Below are positions 27,500 to 39,344 of a stretch of DNA of 64,000 bases, piece by piece (within the stretch, counting starts at the first letter, position 1; every line of letters begins with the position of its first letter). The DNA comes from Hypoxylon rubiginosum (lineage: Eukaryota; Ascomycota; Sordariomycetes; Xylariales; Hypoxylaceae), in assembly GCA_902806565.1 (NCBI GenBank), contig CADCXA010000031.1, positions 1 to 64,000 of the forward strand. Direction: 5' to 3'. Under the pieces are notes generated by a model. It did not search any database. It saw nothing but the letters and a program-made list of their open reading frames with translations, and was not told the DNA's origin. A program made the translations under genes and the position numbers.

Positions 27500-28088
27500 G
27501 AGCTTTGATTTGGTGTCTCTCGGAGGGAATGGGGTCTGGGAATGATCTGGTCCTCGGAAATGGTCTGGCTTTGCATGAAGAACGGTTTTCGGCATGATAC
27601 TCTCAGATAATGACTTCAATGAATCAAGTCATTTTTTCCGTCGCGTAATGAAATCATCTTCACAATCTTCGTACCTACTTCTGCCCGTGACTCAAGTTCC
27701 CCATCTCGGTTGTAACGCTACGCACAGCTTCTGGGTGATTGACAGCAGAGGTGTGAACACTCCCTAAGTCCAGTTCAGGTAAATCCATATTCCGTAAAAA
27801 AGCTAAGTGATGCTGTCAACTAGGTACCTACTAGAACCAATTCAATGTGTAATCCCCGTCTAGTCAACTTATGTCTACTCCGTATGCCTGATCCAATTCG
27901 CAACTCGTTGGTCGTTGACGCCGCCGAACTCATCCCATGTATTGACGAACACCTTACCAGTAGAGGATGAAAAGATGCGACTCCATCCTCCGTAATTCGG
28001 TCATAAAATGCGCAAAAATATTCCATGTCACATTGAAATGGATGGATTCGTCGATAGTCAATGACCATGGTTGGACGAAGCAAAACGA
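27500..28088. other. 3' flank of eS26; no gene seen
   Basis: The stretch carries the expected 3' untranslated region and intergenic DNA before a tRNA gene. A TAGGTACCTACTAG-type palindromic motif lies at about 27,821-27,834. Nothing else was recognised. Confidence 0.5.
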
Positions 28089-28175
28089 TGGACACTCGGG
28101 GAATTGAACCCCGGACCTTCAGCATACACTATTAAGTAGTGCGAAGCAGACGTCATACCCCTAGACCAAGCGCCC
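28089..28175 (-). tRNA. tRNA-Ala (anticodon CGC), with a short intron
   Basis: Read on the minus strand, the 5' acceptor arm GGGCGCT pairs with AGTGTCC at the 3' end. This includes a G3-U70 wobble, the known identity element of alanine tRNA. The T arm is CGGGG-TTCAATT-CCCCG. The anticodon loop is TTCGCA(C), giving anticodon CGC. An intron of about 15 nt lies one base after the anticodon, within CTACTTAATAGTGTAT. The anticodon stem TCTGC/GCTGA has one T-T mismatch. No CCA is encoded, as expected for a nuclear tRNA gene. Confidence 0.85.
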
Positions 28176-29272
28176 GTTGATGTGAGGTGTTGGCAAAACA
28201 CCGTATATATACCTAAAGAATTGCTTTCATCAACTCCACGTTCAGCTCCACCTGTACCAAATCCAACGACTTCAATTAGCGAGGTGTAATGTCTCAAGTT
28301 TCTGCGATGAGAGCCTGCGACATCTGTGCCTTCCAAGAGGTCACACAACTAGGTGGACCAGCCCAGTTCGTCTCATACGAAAATACCATGCAGTCCAGTG
28401 GACATGGCCAATGTGTCCTCCAATAATGAGGTTTCAAGCGGAGAGCGCTGGCAAGATTGCGAACCATGAGCATTAACGCGTCCGTAAGAATAGCACAAGT
28501 GTTGACTGACAGTGCCGTCGGTTATGGGGATGGAATGGCAGAGGATTATTTGTTTGTTATTTTAATTGTCGATGTATCAACGTAGTTTAGTCTTCGAGAT
28601 ATGTATGGAGGGTTTTAGTCCGTTGATACGAGCATTGAGAGCTCTAATATTGACTAGAAGATCTGGATACTTACCTCGAGCTACCACACAACCAGACTGT
28701 TTCTTAACGGCTTCATCATTCGGTCTCGAGGGGAGAGCAGTACGTGTTGCTAAGTAAACAGGAACATTTTCGGCTGAAGAACCGTGAGAGCGGACAACGT
28801 CGGTGTCACTGTCGAAGGGTGGACTTTAGAGGAGAGCAGTTGTCGAATACAATGGGAATAACAAGCTAGCCGTGGGAGGTAAAGGACGAGGATGAGTTGC
28901 CAAGATGAAGTTAGGACGCAGCGCGACGACAAGATAATGCTCTTGTTCGTTATAAAAAAATAAATCTCAAGGTATCTTGGCTTGTGCTAATGATTCCATC
29001 CCCTCCTCTCAAAGGTCAAACGAAGCAAAACTAGGACGCGCCATTCGAAGGCGACCGATATATTCGAGTCCGGCCTTGGATATATTCATTACTTTCATTA
29101 CACGACTCCGTATCAATCCTGCGCGTAACCCTTCGTCCTGCTGTTGCAAACCCGTACATAGCCCGTTCATTGTGCGTCGCGCAAGTCCATTGCACGATCA
29201 CCAAAGTACATCTCGTAAACAGAATCGTCAATATCATTAAGCAACCGTCCCGAACCCCTTAATGCTCCCTCG
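28176..29272. other. Intergenic region; no gene supported
   Basis: Several short open frames exist, none longer than about 90 codons and none recognisable. The right end is the 3' flank of the SMC4 gene. No tRNA or repeat was seen. Confidence 0.5.
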
Positions 29273-32200
29273 CTACCTTGCCACTGCGCTTCGAGCGATA
29301 AAGTCGCGGTTCTCGATCGTCACGCTCTTCGTCATGTGGTTGACCTTGTAGACGCCTACCAGCCGGGCCGCGAGCTCGAACATGTTGTTGCGCAGCGAGA
29401 TGACGACGAACTGCGCGTTCTTGGTGCGCTCCTTGATATAGTTGGCCACAATCGACACCTAGTTACGCCACATAATTAGCAAATGCGATGACATGATAGC
29501 CTGCGGAGGCCGGGAGAGGACAGGAGAGGAAAAGGTGACTTACGTTTCGGAAATCCAGGGCGGCGTCAATCTCGTCCATTACGTACAGAGGAGTCGGCTT
29601 GTAATGATGCAGCGCAAATACCAGCGCAAGACTGGACAACGTCTTTTCGCCACCGCTGAGGTTGCTGATGTTTTTCCAGCTCTTCTTGGGCGGCATGACA
29701 GAGAATAGGATACCTTCGCTGAAGGGATCCAGGCTGTCTACAAGCTCTAGCTCGGCGTTGCCGCCCATCGTGATCATCTGGTACATCTCCTTCAGCCGGA
29801 GGGAGATGGTGCTAAAGCCCTCCATGAAGCCTTCCAGTCGGAGCCGGCGCAGGTCATCGCACCGCTTCTTGGCGGCATCGCGCTGTTGGATAGCACTGGC
29901 TAGGTCAGACGACCGAGCTGCATGCTCTTCGACTCGCCGTCGGTATTCCGACAAGACACTGACGTCCACATTGATATTTTGCGTCTTCTCCTCGAGAGCG
30001 GCAATCTCAGCTTTCAATGTCTCCTTGTCCATGTCTTTGAGCTCATCATCCGTGAATCTTGGAAGATCCTCGGGCTGCTCCTGTTGATCCTCTTCTTCGG
30101 CCACGGTAGACTCTTCTTGCCCTTCCTCCTCGGCTGGCTGCTTAGCTGGTGGAGAGCCGCTGAGATCACTCACGTTCTGGAGGACAAGCTTGCCGAGTTT
30201 CTCATCCCAGTAGCGCAGACGCTTCTGGTTTTCGACAAGCACTTTCTGGTTCTCCTCCAGCTTATTGCGCATCTCAATCTCGACGGCGCGGGTCTCGTTG
30301 AGTTCCGATGTCTTCTCGTCCAACTCGGCCTTTATCGCAGACAACTCCCCCTTCTTTTCAGCAAGCTCTGACTCGGCCTCCTCAACACGAGCATTCAAGG
30401 ACTCTGACTTGCTACCTTGGTTCTCTACTTCGTCCTCGAGATTCTCCAAGTCGCGTATCGCAGCCTCTAGCTCCTTGGTGGCCCTAGCATGATCCTTTTC
30501 GAGCTTCGTCTTCGACTTCTCAGCCTTGACCCTCCTCACTTCAGCGTTCGACGTCTCCTCGTTCTGCGAGGATACTTCCTCCTTGAGCGCATCGACCTTC
30601 GCACGCTGAGCACGAAGCTTCTCGCCACCGACTTCCATAATCTTGTCCTGTAACTCCTTGATCTCTGCTTCCGCGCCCTCGGTTTCGGCGTAGAGCTTCG
30701 ACATCTCCTTGTTGAGCTTTGCGACCTCCTTTTGCAGAGCGGCCACCCTGTTGTCGTCGGACTGCGATGGTTGATGTTCCTTGCTCAATTCCTTCACGCG
30801 TCGTTGTGCATCCACAAGGTTCCTGTCGGCGCTCTGCACCTCCAGTCCAATCTTCTGCATCTTGGTGTCCAGCTGAGGTATCTGGTCCTTTAGGTACCTG
30901 AGGCGGGTCTCCAGTTCTCGCTGGTGCTCTTGGAACTCCTGGAACTTCTGCTCGATTGAGTCACGGTCGCTTTCGTACTTGGCTACTTGCTCCTGAGTCG
31001 TTTCGGCCACCAGCTTGCTCGACATCAAGCCTCTTTTGGGACTGCTTCCACCTCCGGACATAGTACCACTCTTGTCGATGAGCTCTCCGTCGAGTGTGAC
31101 TACTCGCCATCTCTTGGCGCCGTAAGCGATCCGGTTCGCCTGAGCTAGATCCTTTGCGACTAGGGTATCTTGCAAGGCATGGTAAAATGCCGGACGGAAT
31201 ATGTCTTCCTTGGCCTTGATAAGGTCAAACAGCCGTGGCGCATTCTCCGGAGTCTGTATAGGCTGCAAGTCACGCACGCGTAGCTTGTCTAGACAGATGA
31301 AGTTGCCTCGGCCGAGGTTGGTCTTTCGAAGATACTCAATGCATTGCTGGCCGGCCTCCACCGTGTCGGTGACGAAATTGTCGAGAGCAGGACACGCTGT
31401 AGAGATGGCGACGTCGTATCTCTCGTCGATCATGCCGAGGTTCCCAAGGCGGCCGCGGAAACCCTCGATGCGACCGGACTCCTTCATACGCATCAGCGCC
31501 GTCAGCACGTTGCCTCGGTTTTGAGTCTGCGAGAGACTGGATCTTGCTTCTTCCGCCTTCTGCCTAGCGTTGGATACTTTGGCTCGGGCGTTCGACTCCA
31601 TTTGGGCCAGGCTATCAAGATCAACTTCCACTTTCTTTGCCTCCTTTTCCAGTTTTACCTTCTCGGCTTGGCACTCTTCTAACTCGGCCAATTTCGCGAC
31701 GCGGCCCTCTTCGATGCTAGTGATCTTGTTCTGCATCTCCTCTAGAGCGACAGCACCAGCATTGGCCTTCTCTTCGAGGATGGCCATCTCGGACTCCGCG
31801 ACAGCAATAGCAGACTGCTTCTGGTTGATCTTCTCTTTCCAGGGCTCGAGCGACTTCTGCTTGATGGCAATCTGTTCCGAGAATACTTGTGTCTTCCCCT
31901 TTAAGCTGTCTCGGATGGTCGCAAGCTCGGCCTCCTCCTGCTGTACCTGTTGCTCCAAGTCCGCAATTTCGCCGGCGCGGGATGTAATCTCCTCGGTACA
32001 TTGCTTAATGGTCTCCTCGGCTTCAACCGTCGAGTTTTCGGCATTCGTAATAGTCTTCTCTAGCTTCTTCTGTTTGTCGGTCAAGAATTTTCGCTTTTCG
32101 TCAAACTTGACCCTTTCTTGCTCGAATTTGGCTACCTCCTTGATCAGACCCTGTACGTTCTTCTCCTGGGACTCGAAATCCTTGGATCCTTTGGCATACA

Positions 32201-33742
32201 CCTTCTGCAGCTGCTTGATGATCTGCTCGCTGCCCTGGTGCTTCTCAAGTTCGGCGTCAAGTTGAGCCTGCATCTGACTGATTGCCTCCTCGGTGACACT
32301 CAGGTTATTGTTGCACTCGCTGATATAAAGTTGGTAGAGCGCCGACTGCTTTAGGGTCAAGTCGTTTTCGTCCCGAATGTAGGCTAGAGCCTTGTTCTTC
32401 TTGTCCTCGAGACCGTTCTTCTCCTTTTCTACGTGTTGAACACGCCCGCTCTTCTCCATGCAGATCTCATTGAGAGTCTCAACTTCCGTAGCCGACTCCT
32501 CGATGGGTGCCTTATATTTAGAGGTGCCGATGATATCTTCGAGGTACTCGAGGAGACCATCCTCGTGTTCGTTGGCCGCCTTTGGTTTCATCTGGGCAAT
32601 GGACTCAACTTCACCCTGCAAGATGAGAAAACGCTTATGGTCTAAATCGATGCCTCTGTCGCGAAGAAGCGTGGTCACAGTTGTGAAGTTGGACTCGCCG
32701 CCATTGATGTAATATTTACTCGAATTGTTCTTGAAGGCCTTTCTGGAGATGACAATCTGGGAGTTAGGGATGACTTCTGCTCCACCACCCGGCTAGAATA
32801 TGGTTAGCGTGCTGTCGTTCAAACGAGCAAATATAGACTAACCAGATCCATTACTTCCTGGAAATGAACTGCCACCTCACAGTGGTCGAGATTTGGGTGG
32901 GCTGCAGAGTTATGGATCAGAGCAGATATCTTGCCCTGTCGCATCTTGCTTGCCCTGAATCCGAAGACGAAAAGAAGTGAGTCGATCACATTCGATTTCC
33001 CAGAACCATTGGGTCCCACCACCGAGGAGAATGACGCGTGAAATGGGCCGACTTCTTGTCGCCCGGCGTAGCTCTTGAAGTTGTTAAGGATCAGGTAAGT
33101 AATAACGATACGAGGCTTGGGACCCGTATCTTCCACAACAGCGGGCATGGCCATCTTGCGTGACTTCAGGACGATATCCATGGGTTTCTCTAGGATGGTA
33201 TCCATGGGCCGAATGGGCTTGATTTGGGTGACGGTGTCATCTGGGGACTTCTGGTGCTCGTTGATGCTTTGGTTGGTAATATCAGCCAGAGGCGTGCCAT
33301 GAAGCTCGGATGGCTCTTCGGACTGGGCGGGAGTGGGCATAGGAGGTTGGCTGTCGGGTGTGGCCTCTTTGCTGACCTTGCGCGGCGCGACGCTCTTTCG
33401 CTTCCTCGGAGAGGGGTTCTTAGTGGATTCCGGGCTCATGATGGTAGCAGCGGATTGATCGGGGTCAAGCAGCTCGCTCGGTTCGGTGGATGGTTCGGCG
33501 GCGACAGCAACACTCTTCCTCGATCGGTTTGCGCGCGGTGTTGCGGGCGCGGTAGACTTTCTTCTGCTCTGTGTTTGACGGCGCGAAGATCGAGTAGTTG
33601 AAGTTTCGGGAGCGAACTCATCCTCGCTTTCTTCTTGTTTTATCCTTTGGGTAGTCTCTGCGACTATGTCGTCTTCATCGTCTGATTCAATTATGGCTGC
33701 GCGTCGCGCCGCAGCAGCTCGACGGGTCGGTCGTGTAGACAT
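29273..33742 (-). CDS. SMC4: Condensin subunit SMC4
   Basis: Three exons on the minus strand: 33,742-32,843, 32,792-29,544 and 29,458-29,273, total 1,444 residues. Introns are 32,793-32,842 (GTTAGT, GCTAAC branch) and 29,459-29,543 (GTAAGT), both phase 0. Residues 1-220 are a basic, Ser/Pro-rich extension. The head domain starts with LILNNFKSYAGRQEVGPFH and the Walker A GPNGSGKS is at 243-250. A long coiled coil follows, interrupted by the hinge (RGRLGNLGMIDERYDVAIST). The C-terminal head has the signature NLSGGEKTLSSLALVFALH and Walker B PLYVMDEIDAALD. With SMC2 it forms the ATPase core of condensin, which compacts mitotic chromosomes. The hinge sequence, the terminal extension and the length favour SMC4 over other SMC paralogues. 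Confidence 0.95.
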
Positions 33743-34308
33743 TGTGGGAAGAAACCGGCTATATGAAAGGGGTTCTGCACTGTCAATCGATTATCTCGTA
33801 CTCGTCAATTTCTACGGTTATGTCGGTGTGGTTGTCGGTGTGGTTGTCGTTATAGTTGTCGTTATAGTTGTCTTGTTCGTGGCGCATTTGGAGTGTAGTG
33901 GTTAGGTCGCGATAGAATTAAAAAGTAAACATTGGCGGTAAACAATCTTAGTGGGCCCCTATTTTCCCCTCTAAGCACGTCTTCCCCCGCATCAGTGCCT
34001 GGCCTGTCACCCTAGGTACCCTGCCCTGGTACCTAGCGAAGCGCGCAGAGTGGAGATCCGGATATTTACTGGGCTCGCTAGCTCGTTGGAAACATTTGTG
34101 AGATTACATAAGGTACATAATACATCGAAACGATCAAAACAGCAACTTGCGTCTACCAGTCTACCTACATACATTGAGGTAGCATCTGGCACCCAACACC
34201 AAAGTCCTTCTTCATATATGTTGTTGTCCATGTCGGCATAATTCTACCTTCAGATACCCGAGCGTACAGCCTAGCTTTTGGACCATTCAACCTTGGTCAA
34301 TCGAAAAG
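33743..34308. promoter_or_regulatory. Divergent promoter, SMC4 / ELYS-like gene
   Basis: 566 bp between two divergent starts. Near SMC4 (33,824-33,872) is an imperfect minisatellite of GTGTGGTTGTCG and GTTATAGTTGTC units. In the middle, CCTAGGTACC (34,011-34,020) and GGTACCTAG (34,028-34,036) form copies of a palindromic motif seen in many intergenic regions of this window. Confidence 0.5.
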
Positions 34309-35229
34309 ATGCGACTCGATTCCACCCAGTACGGCCGCATATTCGGTTCCTTGGATCCTTTCCCCTACAATCGCGCCTTCGTCCAACAGATTGAAGCCGC
34401 CCGCCGAAGCCTCGATGGCTCTCTATTCATCGAGCGAGTATTGAAGGCTCTGAACCTCTCCAACGCTACCAACCTCTATCCCCCAAGGAACGAAGCCGCC
34501 CTTCGGAAGCTGTTCGAACATATCTGCGAGAGCACGAATGCCACTGTCCACCACAAGGCCTCCGTCGTCTTCTACCTCCTCCTCGACGTCGACGAACGAA
34601 ATGGCGTGGACCGCGCTCAGTATATTGCCGATCAGCTCAACATACCCGAGAATTACAAGATCTTCATCCAGGGATTGTGGTATATGGACAACCAATCGTT
34701 CGACGTCGCACTTCAATACCTCACCCATCCTTCCCTCCAGCCCGACTTCGTCGACGACATCGTCTCCGTCCTAGTACGCCACGCGCCAGATGGCGACTAC
34801 AGTCTTCCCCTTGCCTACTACCAGACTGTTCAGCCCTTAGTCCAGTCGCCGTCGACATTAGAACTGTTGTTCCGCACCCTTGCACGATCCAGCATTGTTG
34901 ACGCCTTTCAATTTTCACGATCCCACGCCGACTTCATGCGCCGTCAACTATTTCAACGTCTCGTTCTGACCGCGCTCGAATCTGCTGGCGGTGACGAATC
35001 GGGCGAGAGAGCGCTTAGCTTGATCAGTTTGCCGTTCGACGCGCACGAAGAACAATGGTTTAAAGAGTGCTTGGAAAGTGGCGAGGGCAAAAGATTGGCA
35101 GTGGCCAGGGACGCCCTTCTCATGCGCAAGATTGCTACGAACCAAGCTACATTCGGTAGCGAGACTGGTACCTCGGCCGTCGTCCTCGAGGGCTTTAAGG
35201 CAGGAAGTGGAGGTCGCGTCCAGGCTTGA
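34309..35229 (+). CDS. ELYS-like nucleoporin domain protein
   Basis: Single exon of 306 residues. The opening YGRIFGSLDPFPYNRAFVQQ and the helical repeat-like body (KIFIQGLWYMDNQSFDVALQ, then HPSLQPDFVDDIVSVLVRHA) match the ELYS-like domain family found in fungal relatives of metazoan ELYS and S. pombe Ely5. ELYS proteins attach to the Y-shaped Nup107-160 complex of the nuclear pore. The fungal members consist of little more than this alpha-solenoid, in line with the length here. No transmembrane segment is present. It shares a 566-bp divergent promoter with SMC4. Confidence 0.8.
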   Translation: MRLDSTQYGRIFGSLDPFPYNRAFVQQIEAARRSLDGSLFIERVLKALNLSNATNLYPPRNEAALRKLFEHICESTNATVHHKASVVFYLLLDVDERNGVDRAQYIADQLNIPENYKIFIQGLWYMDNQSFDVALQYLTHPSLQPDFVDDIVSVLVRHAPDGDYSLPLAYYQTVQPLVQSPSTLELLFRTLARSSIVDAFQFSRSHADFMRRQLFQRLVLTALESAGGDESGERALSLISLPFDAHEEQWFKECLESGEGKRLAVARDALLMRKIATNQATFGSETGTSAVVLEGFKAGSGGRVQA

Positions 35230-36307
35230 TCAGGTGTGGGCTATGAGGTCTGGATTCTGTCTTGTCAGGTAGCATAGCACCGGCGTTAGGGTTTTGATAG
35301 ACTAAATTATCACACCATGAGATATAATGTCTAATACGAATACAGATCATGATGTGTGGAAGTAGTTCCTTAGGTATACCTTACACGTCCTCGTGTCTGT
35401 TTTCCTCGACATGTTGTAGTTACGTCTAGAGAACACGTGCCTATGACAGCGGTTACCTTGGGCTCACGATGCCCTTTCACTCAGCCACCCAGCGCTCCGG
35501 TAATCTGTAGCGCTCCGCCGGGGCACTCAGTCCAGGCCCGCTTAGAGCGCAAGCGACAGTTGTCAGTACGTGCCTGGACTAATCCGAGTGCTGCTAGCCC
35601 AGGATAGTCTTCGGTTTCTCATACCGCTAGCTCACATACTCGTTCTCGATACCTCAGGGACAGGTCCTGATGACTTCGAGGTGCGATGTCAAGACTTGGT
35701 GGAAAGTGCCCGAGACTGGAATGTATCTTATATATGAGGTGTGTTAGGTTCGATTCCTATCAGCGCTATCTGGCTGTTCCCCTTTTTCTCCGAGGTGTCT
35801 TAACATATTACGTAGACCGACACTGGAGATTACCGAGGCATAGCACATGAACTTAGATGGACTACCTGAGCCTAGTAATCCAATTGACAACAAGACCAAC
35901 CAGAGGTTGGCATGGTCGCAACCGACAAGCCTTTCGACGTCTCAAAGGAACCTGGCGGTTCAGGGGGCCTGTTGGGCACTCCGCCTTTGACGCTATCTAG
36001 CCTAGAGAGACTAGTCTACACAGCATACTTCCAAGTATAATGCCCGGCGACTTGCACAGCGATCCTATAAAGTTAGATATCATTCAAGGCTTGGTTCATG
36101 AATCCTGCTCTCCGAGGACGACGGACTAAGAGCCTTTGTCAAGACTTTGGTGAGAATTTCGAATAGTTCAAACTGTTGTAGGCCCGGAAATACAGATAAG
36201 ACGGCGGAAAGAAGCTATTCACTTGTTACATGAACTTTTCATGCGTTGTTTAGGCAAACCGGTGGTTTTGCCTCAAAAATGTCAAAAAGAAAATTCGCAT
36301 GAGATAA
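35230..36307. other. Intergenic region with a B-box-like element
   Basis: No protein gene was found. GGTTCGATTCC at about 35,748-35,758 resembles a tRNA B box and is followed by a short T-run (CCCCTTTTTCTC). No matching acceptor stem or anticodon arm can be drawn, so no tRNA is called. Repeated AGCGCT words (around 35,489-35,515 and 35,763) are also present. Confidence 0.4.
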
Positions 36308-36398
36308 CTCCGAATCGGGGAATCGAACCCCGGGCTTGACGGTCCTTTTATTCTATGAACATGAGAGCGTCAAATGTTAGCCACTACACCAATTCGGA
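36308..36398 (-). tRNA. tRNA-Glu (anticodon CTC), with intron
   Basis: On the minus strand the gene begins TCCGAATTGGTGTAGTGGCT and ends with the T arm CCGGG-TTCGATT-CCCCG region and acceptor ATTCGGA plus G. The acceptor arm pairs over 7 bp. The anticodon stem is TGACG/CGTCA with loop CTCTCA...C, anticodon CTC. It is split after the base 3' to the anticodon by an intron of about 20 nt rich in A and T. The overall sequence is typical of eukaryotic tRNA-Glu. Confidence 0.88.
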
Positions 36399-36911
36399 TT
36401 AGAAACCGTAGCGAGGTCTCGTGCTCCATACACTTCTGATGTCAAACAACATCTATTACGTAACTGTTTGCGAATGGACCAGGCGGCTAGTAAAGCACCC
36501 GTGGAACCTCGATAATCATGGACTTGGCCACCTAGAGCTGCTTTTATATACAAAACGACGCATGTCCTGTTCAGGATTATATGATGTTGGTTCTCAATCT
36601 AAACTAGGTATGTAGGTACCTAGGTAGGTAGGTAGGTATGCTATACGAACTTCTTAGCTTCTCACAATCAGACCCAGTGTTATCTAATGTAGGACTAACT
36701 AGACATCAAGAGGACGACTACTATACTGGATTCGTTATCGAGAAAACATATAATAGTTTATTCTATGTTCTATTCTCTTTACGCTTCTTTGAAACCGGTA
36801 TCTCGTTCTGCGTGTATGTTTCTCTCTCCCCCGTAGTATCAAATCTAACAGTCTGCTAGTCTGCTACCCCTATTCCGGGCCGCCCAACGACATTCTATGT
36901 CTGTATGAACA
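36399..36911. other. Intergenic region with TAGG repeats
   Basis: Contains a TAGGTACCTAGGTAGGTAGG-type run at about 36,613-36,638 and otherwise nothing recognisable. The right side is the 3' flank of the GH76 gene. Confidence 0.5.
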
Positions 36912-38051
36912 TTATTGTAAATAAGCCGCCACCAAAAGCTCCACCGCAGATAATTGAGTCCCGATCGTCACATTATCAAACGGGCCCTGCCAGAGGAACC
37001 CGTAGAAGTCAGATCCGTTGCGCGCGTTCTCGTACGCGGTTTGGGCGTTGTCTTGAATTAACGCCTGGTAGGGGTGATCGTCAAGAACAGCGTCTAGCTT
37101 CGCAAGCTCTCGTATGAAGATTCCCTTAAAGGCCGTCCCGTTTGGTTCGCATTCCTCTTCCGTAGCACATGGTTCTGTTATGATCCCATCTTGAACGAGA
37201 TCCGTGCTGCTCACTACGGCGTCCGCGATCTGCCGCGCCGTTTCGAGATACGTCGAGTCGCCCAGCGCTATGCTTAGTTCGACCAAGCCGCCGAGGATGA
37301 CGCCCTGATTATATGTCCACGTTGTCATACCGTTGTTAATACATGTGGCGTCGTCCGTTAGGCCGTCGTTAACGAGGTTCTGGCTGTTGATCATGCCGCT
37401 GTTATTGAACCACTCCCATTCCATCAGGCTGTGGTTCAGATATAACGTGTCGCCGGGGATAAGGTTGTGCAGAGTTGCCGTCAGTTCCAGATAGAGCTCG
37501 TTGCTGATAGCATTGTGATAGGTCCCATTTGGAATATTCCATATGAGCCCTCCTCCGCAAGTCGTCGTGTTCCAGTAGTTGAACATGTATGCTTCGTCTT
37601 CCTTGGCGATGTTCAGATATTCCTCGTCACCCGTGAGCTGGTACATGCTCGTCATTGCGAGAGCCCACCAGCCCGTGTCGTCGGTACTATCGGCGCGGAA
37701 ATCTCCTCCGCCTTCTGGCCACCACTCGAGGGGTGCGCGCTGAATCTCGACCGTGTTTTGTGCCTGGGCGAGATAGTCGCGCGACCCTGATTTGATCATA
37801 TACTCGGATAGAGCCCAAAGAGCTACACCGTTTTGCCACCAGGATCCCCCCGGGTTGTTTGGATCCCAGAGCCCTGTCGCGTTATCGTACAAGGCCATCA
37901 TGGCATCCACAGCCGAGCGAGTCATGTCGACGTCAGAAGGACTGCTGTCCTTTGGAGCTATCTCTGCCAAGGCGACGGGATAGATTAGAAGGCAACATAT
38001 TGCCCAATAAGTCGGTGTCAACATGTCTGCATGACCTAAGGAGTGCGTCAA
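36912..38051 (-). CDS. GH76 family alpha-1,6-mannanase-like secreted enzyme
   Basis: Single exon of 379 residues. A hydrophobic stretch (residues 11-29, LTPTYWAICCLLIYPVALA) is a likely signal peptide; translation may begin at Met1 or at Met10. The mature part has the (alpha/alpha)6 family features: GGSWWQNGVALWALSEY, the paired catalytic aspartates in STDDTGWWAL (Asp124-Asp125), CGGGLIWN and TWTYNQGVILGGL. Family GH76 includes endo-alpha-1,6-mannanases and the Dfg5/Dcw1 proteins that help attach GPI proteins to the cell wall. This protein ends in EL-LVAAYLQ without a GPI-type hydrophobic tail. That points to a free secreted mannanase rather than Dfg5/Dcw1, although those proteins are its nearest known functional relatives. 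Confidence 0.88.
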   Translation of the reverse strand: MTHSLGHADMLTPTYWAICCLLIYPVALAEIAPKDSSPSDVDMTRSAVDAMMALYDNATGLWDPNNPGGSWWQNGVALWALSEYMIKSGSRDYLAQAQNTVEIQRAPLEWWPEGGGDFRADSTDDTGWWALAMTSMYQLTGDEEYLNIAKEDEAYMFNYWNTTTCGGGLIWNIPNGTYHNAISNELYLELTATLHNLIPGDTLYLNHSLMEWEWFNNSGMINSQNLVNDGLTDDATCINNGMTTWTYNQGVILGGLVELSIALGDSTYLETARQIADAVVSSTDLVQDGIITEPCATEEECEPNGTAFKGIFIRELAKLDAVLDDHPYQALIQDNAQTAYENARNGSDFYGFLWQGPFDNVTIGTQLSAVELLVAAYLQ

Positions 38052-39344
38052 GCCTGGGGCTATTCTGGGTTGTCCGCGGTGCTGTTATAAGGCGTGAGGT
38101 GTAAATAGCTAGCACCTAATCGCCAGACGGAAGCTGTCTTCCCTTCAGTGAAAGGACAGTGAGAGGATAGCTCAGGGTTCCATAGTATTGGCATGCCAAC
38201 TAGTTCTCTGGCAGTAAGACATAAATAAATAATAGCAGAGGGTTGGCTTGGACGCGCAATGCTTCAATCTACGGCCCAGTCATGTTGCGCAATTGCGCCA
38301 TGGTTTCTCGGTCCTTTTCTCTTGGGATCCGATGCAACACTTAGGCGCCTGCAGAGATTCCCGCAAGCCATCACGATCTGTATTAATAGTTATCTTGCCA
38401 AGCTAAAACAATTCGCAGTCTATGCAAAATACGAGAAAGCCACCCGCCACGGCGTCTACCCCCTGTCCACAGAAGCAAGAGGCGCTTACCTACATGTTCG
38501 TCTAGGGGCTGTAAGGCTTCTTCCCTAGCAGGATATGATTAGATGGAGGGTTGGCGAAATCATCAGCGCATGCCTTAATATTCGGAGTCATGTTTTCCCT
38601 CGGCCGACGACTCCGCCGCAGGGTAGAGATGCCTGGATGCTCAGTTCCATGAGCTCGAGTCTGATGTTGTTGATAAGGGGCGTGACACGAACCCCTTGCA
38701 TCGGCATCGGCATCGGCATCGGGATGTTTAACCTGCATGAATGCATGAAGGCTGCACGCACCAAAGTCTAAAGCCGCCTCAACTTAAATTACATATGCAC
38801 CTAGGTATGTAGGTACCAAATTTTATTATCAAAATATGACACATCAAACGCACACATGCCCCTTTCCTTAACAACCTCATTATGCTAGCTAGTACTCAAG
38901 GAAGGCGACTTGTTGGGCTATCAAATACATATGTAGTCACCTAGTTAGGTACTTATACGGATTATTTCGTCTTCGATATTGATGAGCATGATCCGCGATC
39001 TCCTGCACGTAATATGCCGGTAAGCGCCAACAGAGAAAAGGATCAACCAAAACAGCAGGTGGCATTCTTGGTGGAGCAATTGTATCGTCCGTCGAACCAT
39101 GCGGTTATAAGAGGAATTATTATAGAATATTACGGGAAGCAAGATTGTAATTGAGCGGAAATGCTCGGCTGATCATGATCATGATCATACTGTATTTGAT
39201 GGTAGACCTTTAAGAATTAGAAGTTAATTTAGTCATGTTTTCCGTCTAGTATCTTACACATTAAGACGTAGAGTACACATTTTCTCATCACGTACCCATA
39301 CCTAATTCCCATACCCATTCCCAAGTTCCCTATCCCTTCATTCC
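38052..39344. other. Intergenic region; no gene supported
   Basis: Short open frames only. Notable simple sequences are ATCGGCATCGGCATCGGCAT at about 38,700-38,720, ATGATCATGATCATGATCAT at about 39,170-39,190, and a CACCTAGGTATGTAGGTACC motif at about 38,799-38,817. Confidence 0.5.

Noticed and set aside
31570..32265. 231-codon plus-strand frame within SMC4
   Set aside because: Antisense to the SMC4 coiled coil; Ser/Phe-rich composition is the expected reverse of a Glu/Lys-rich coil.
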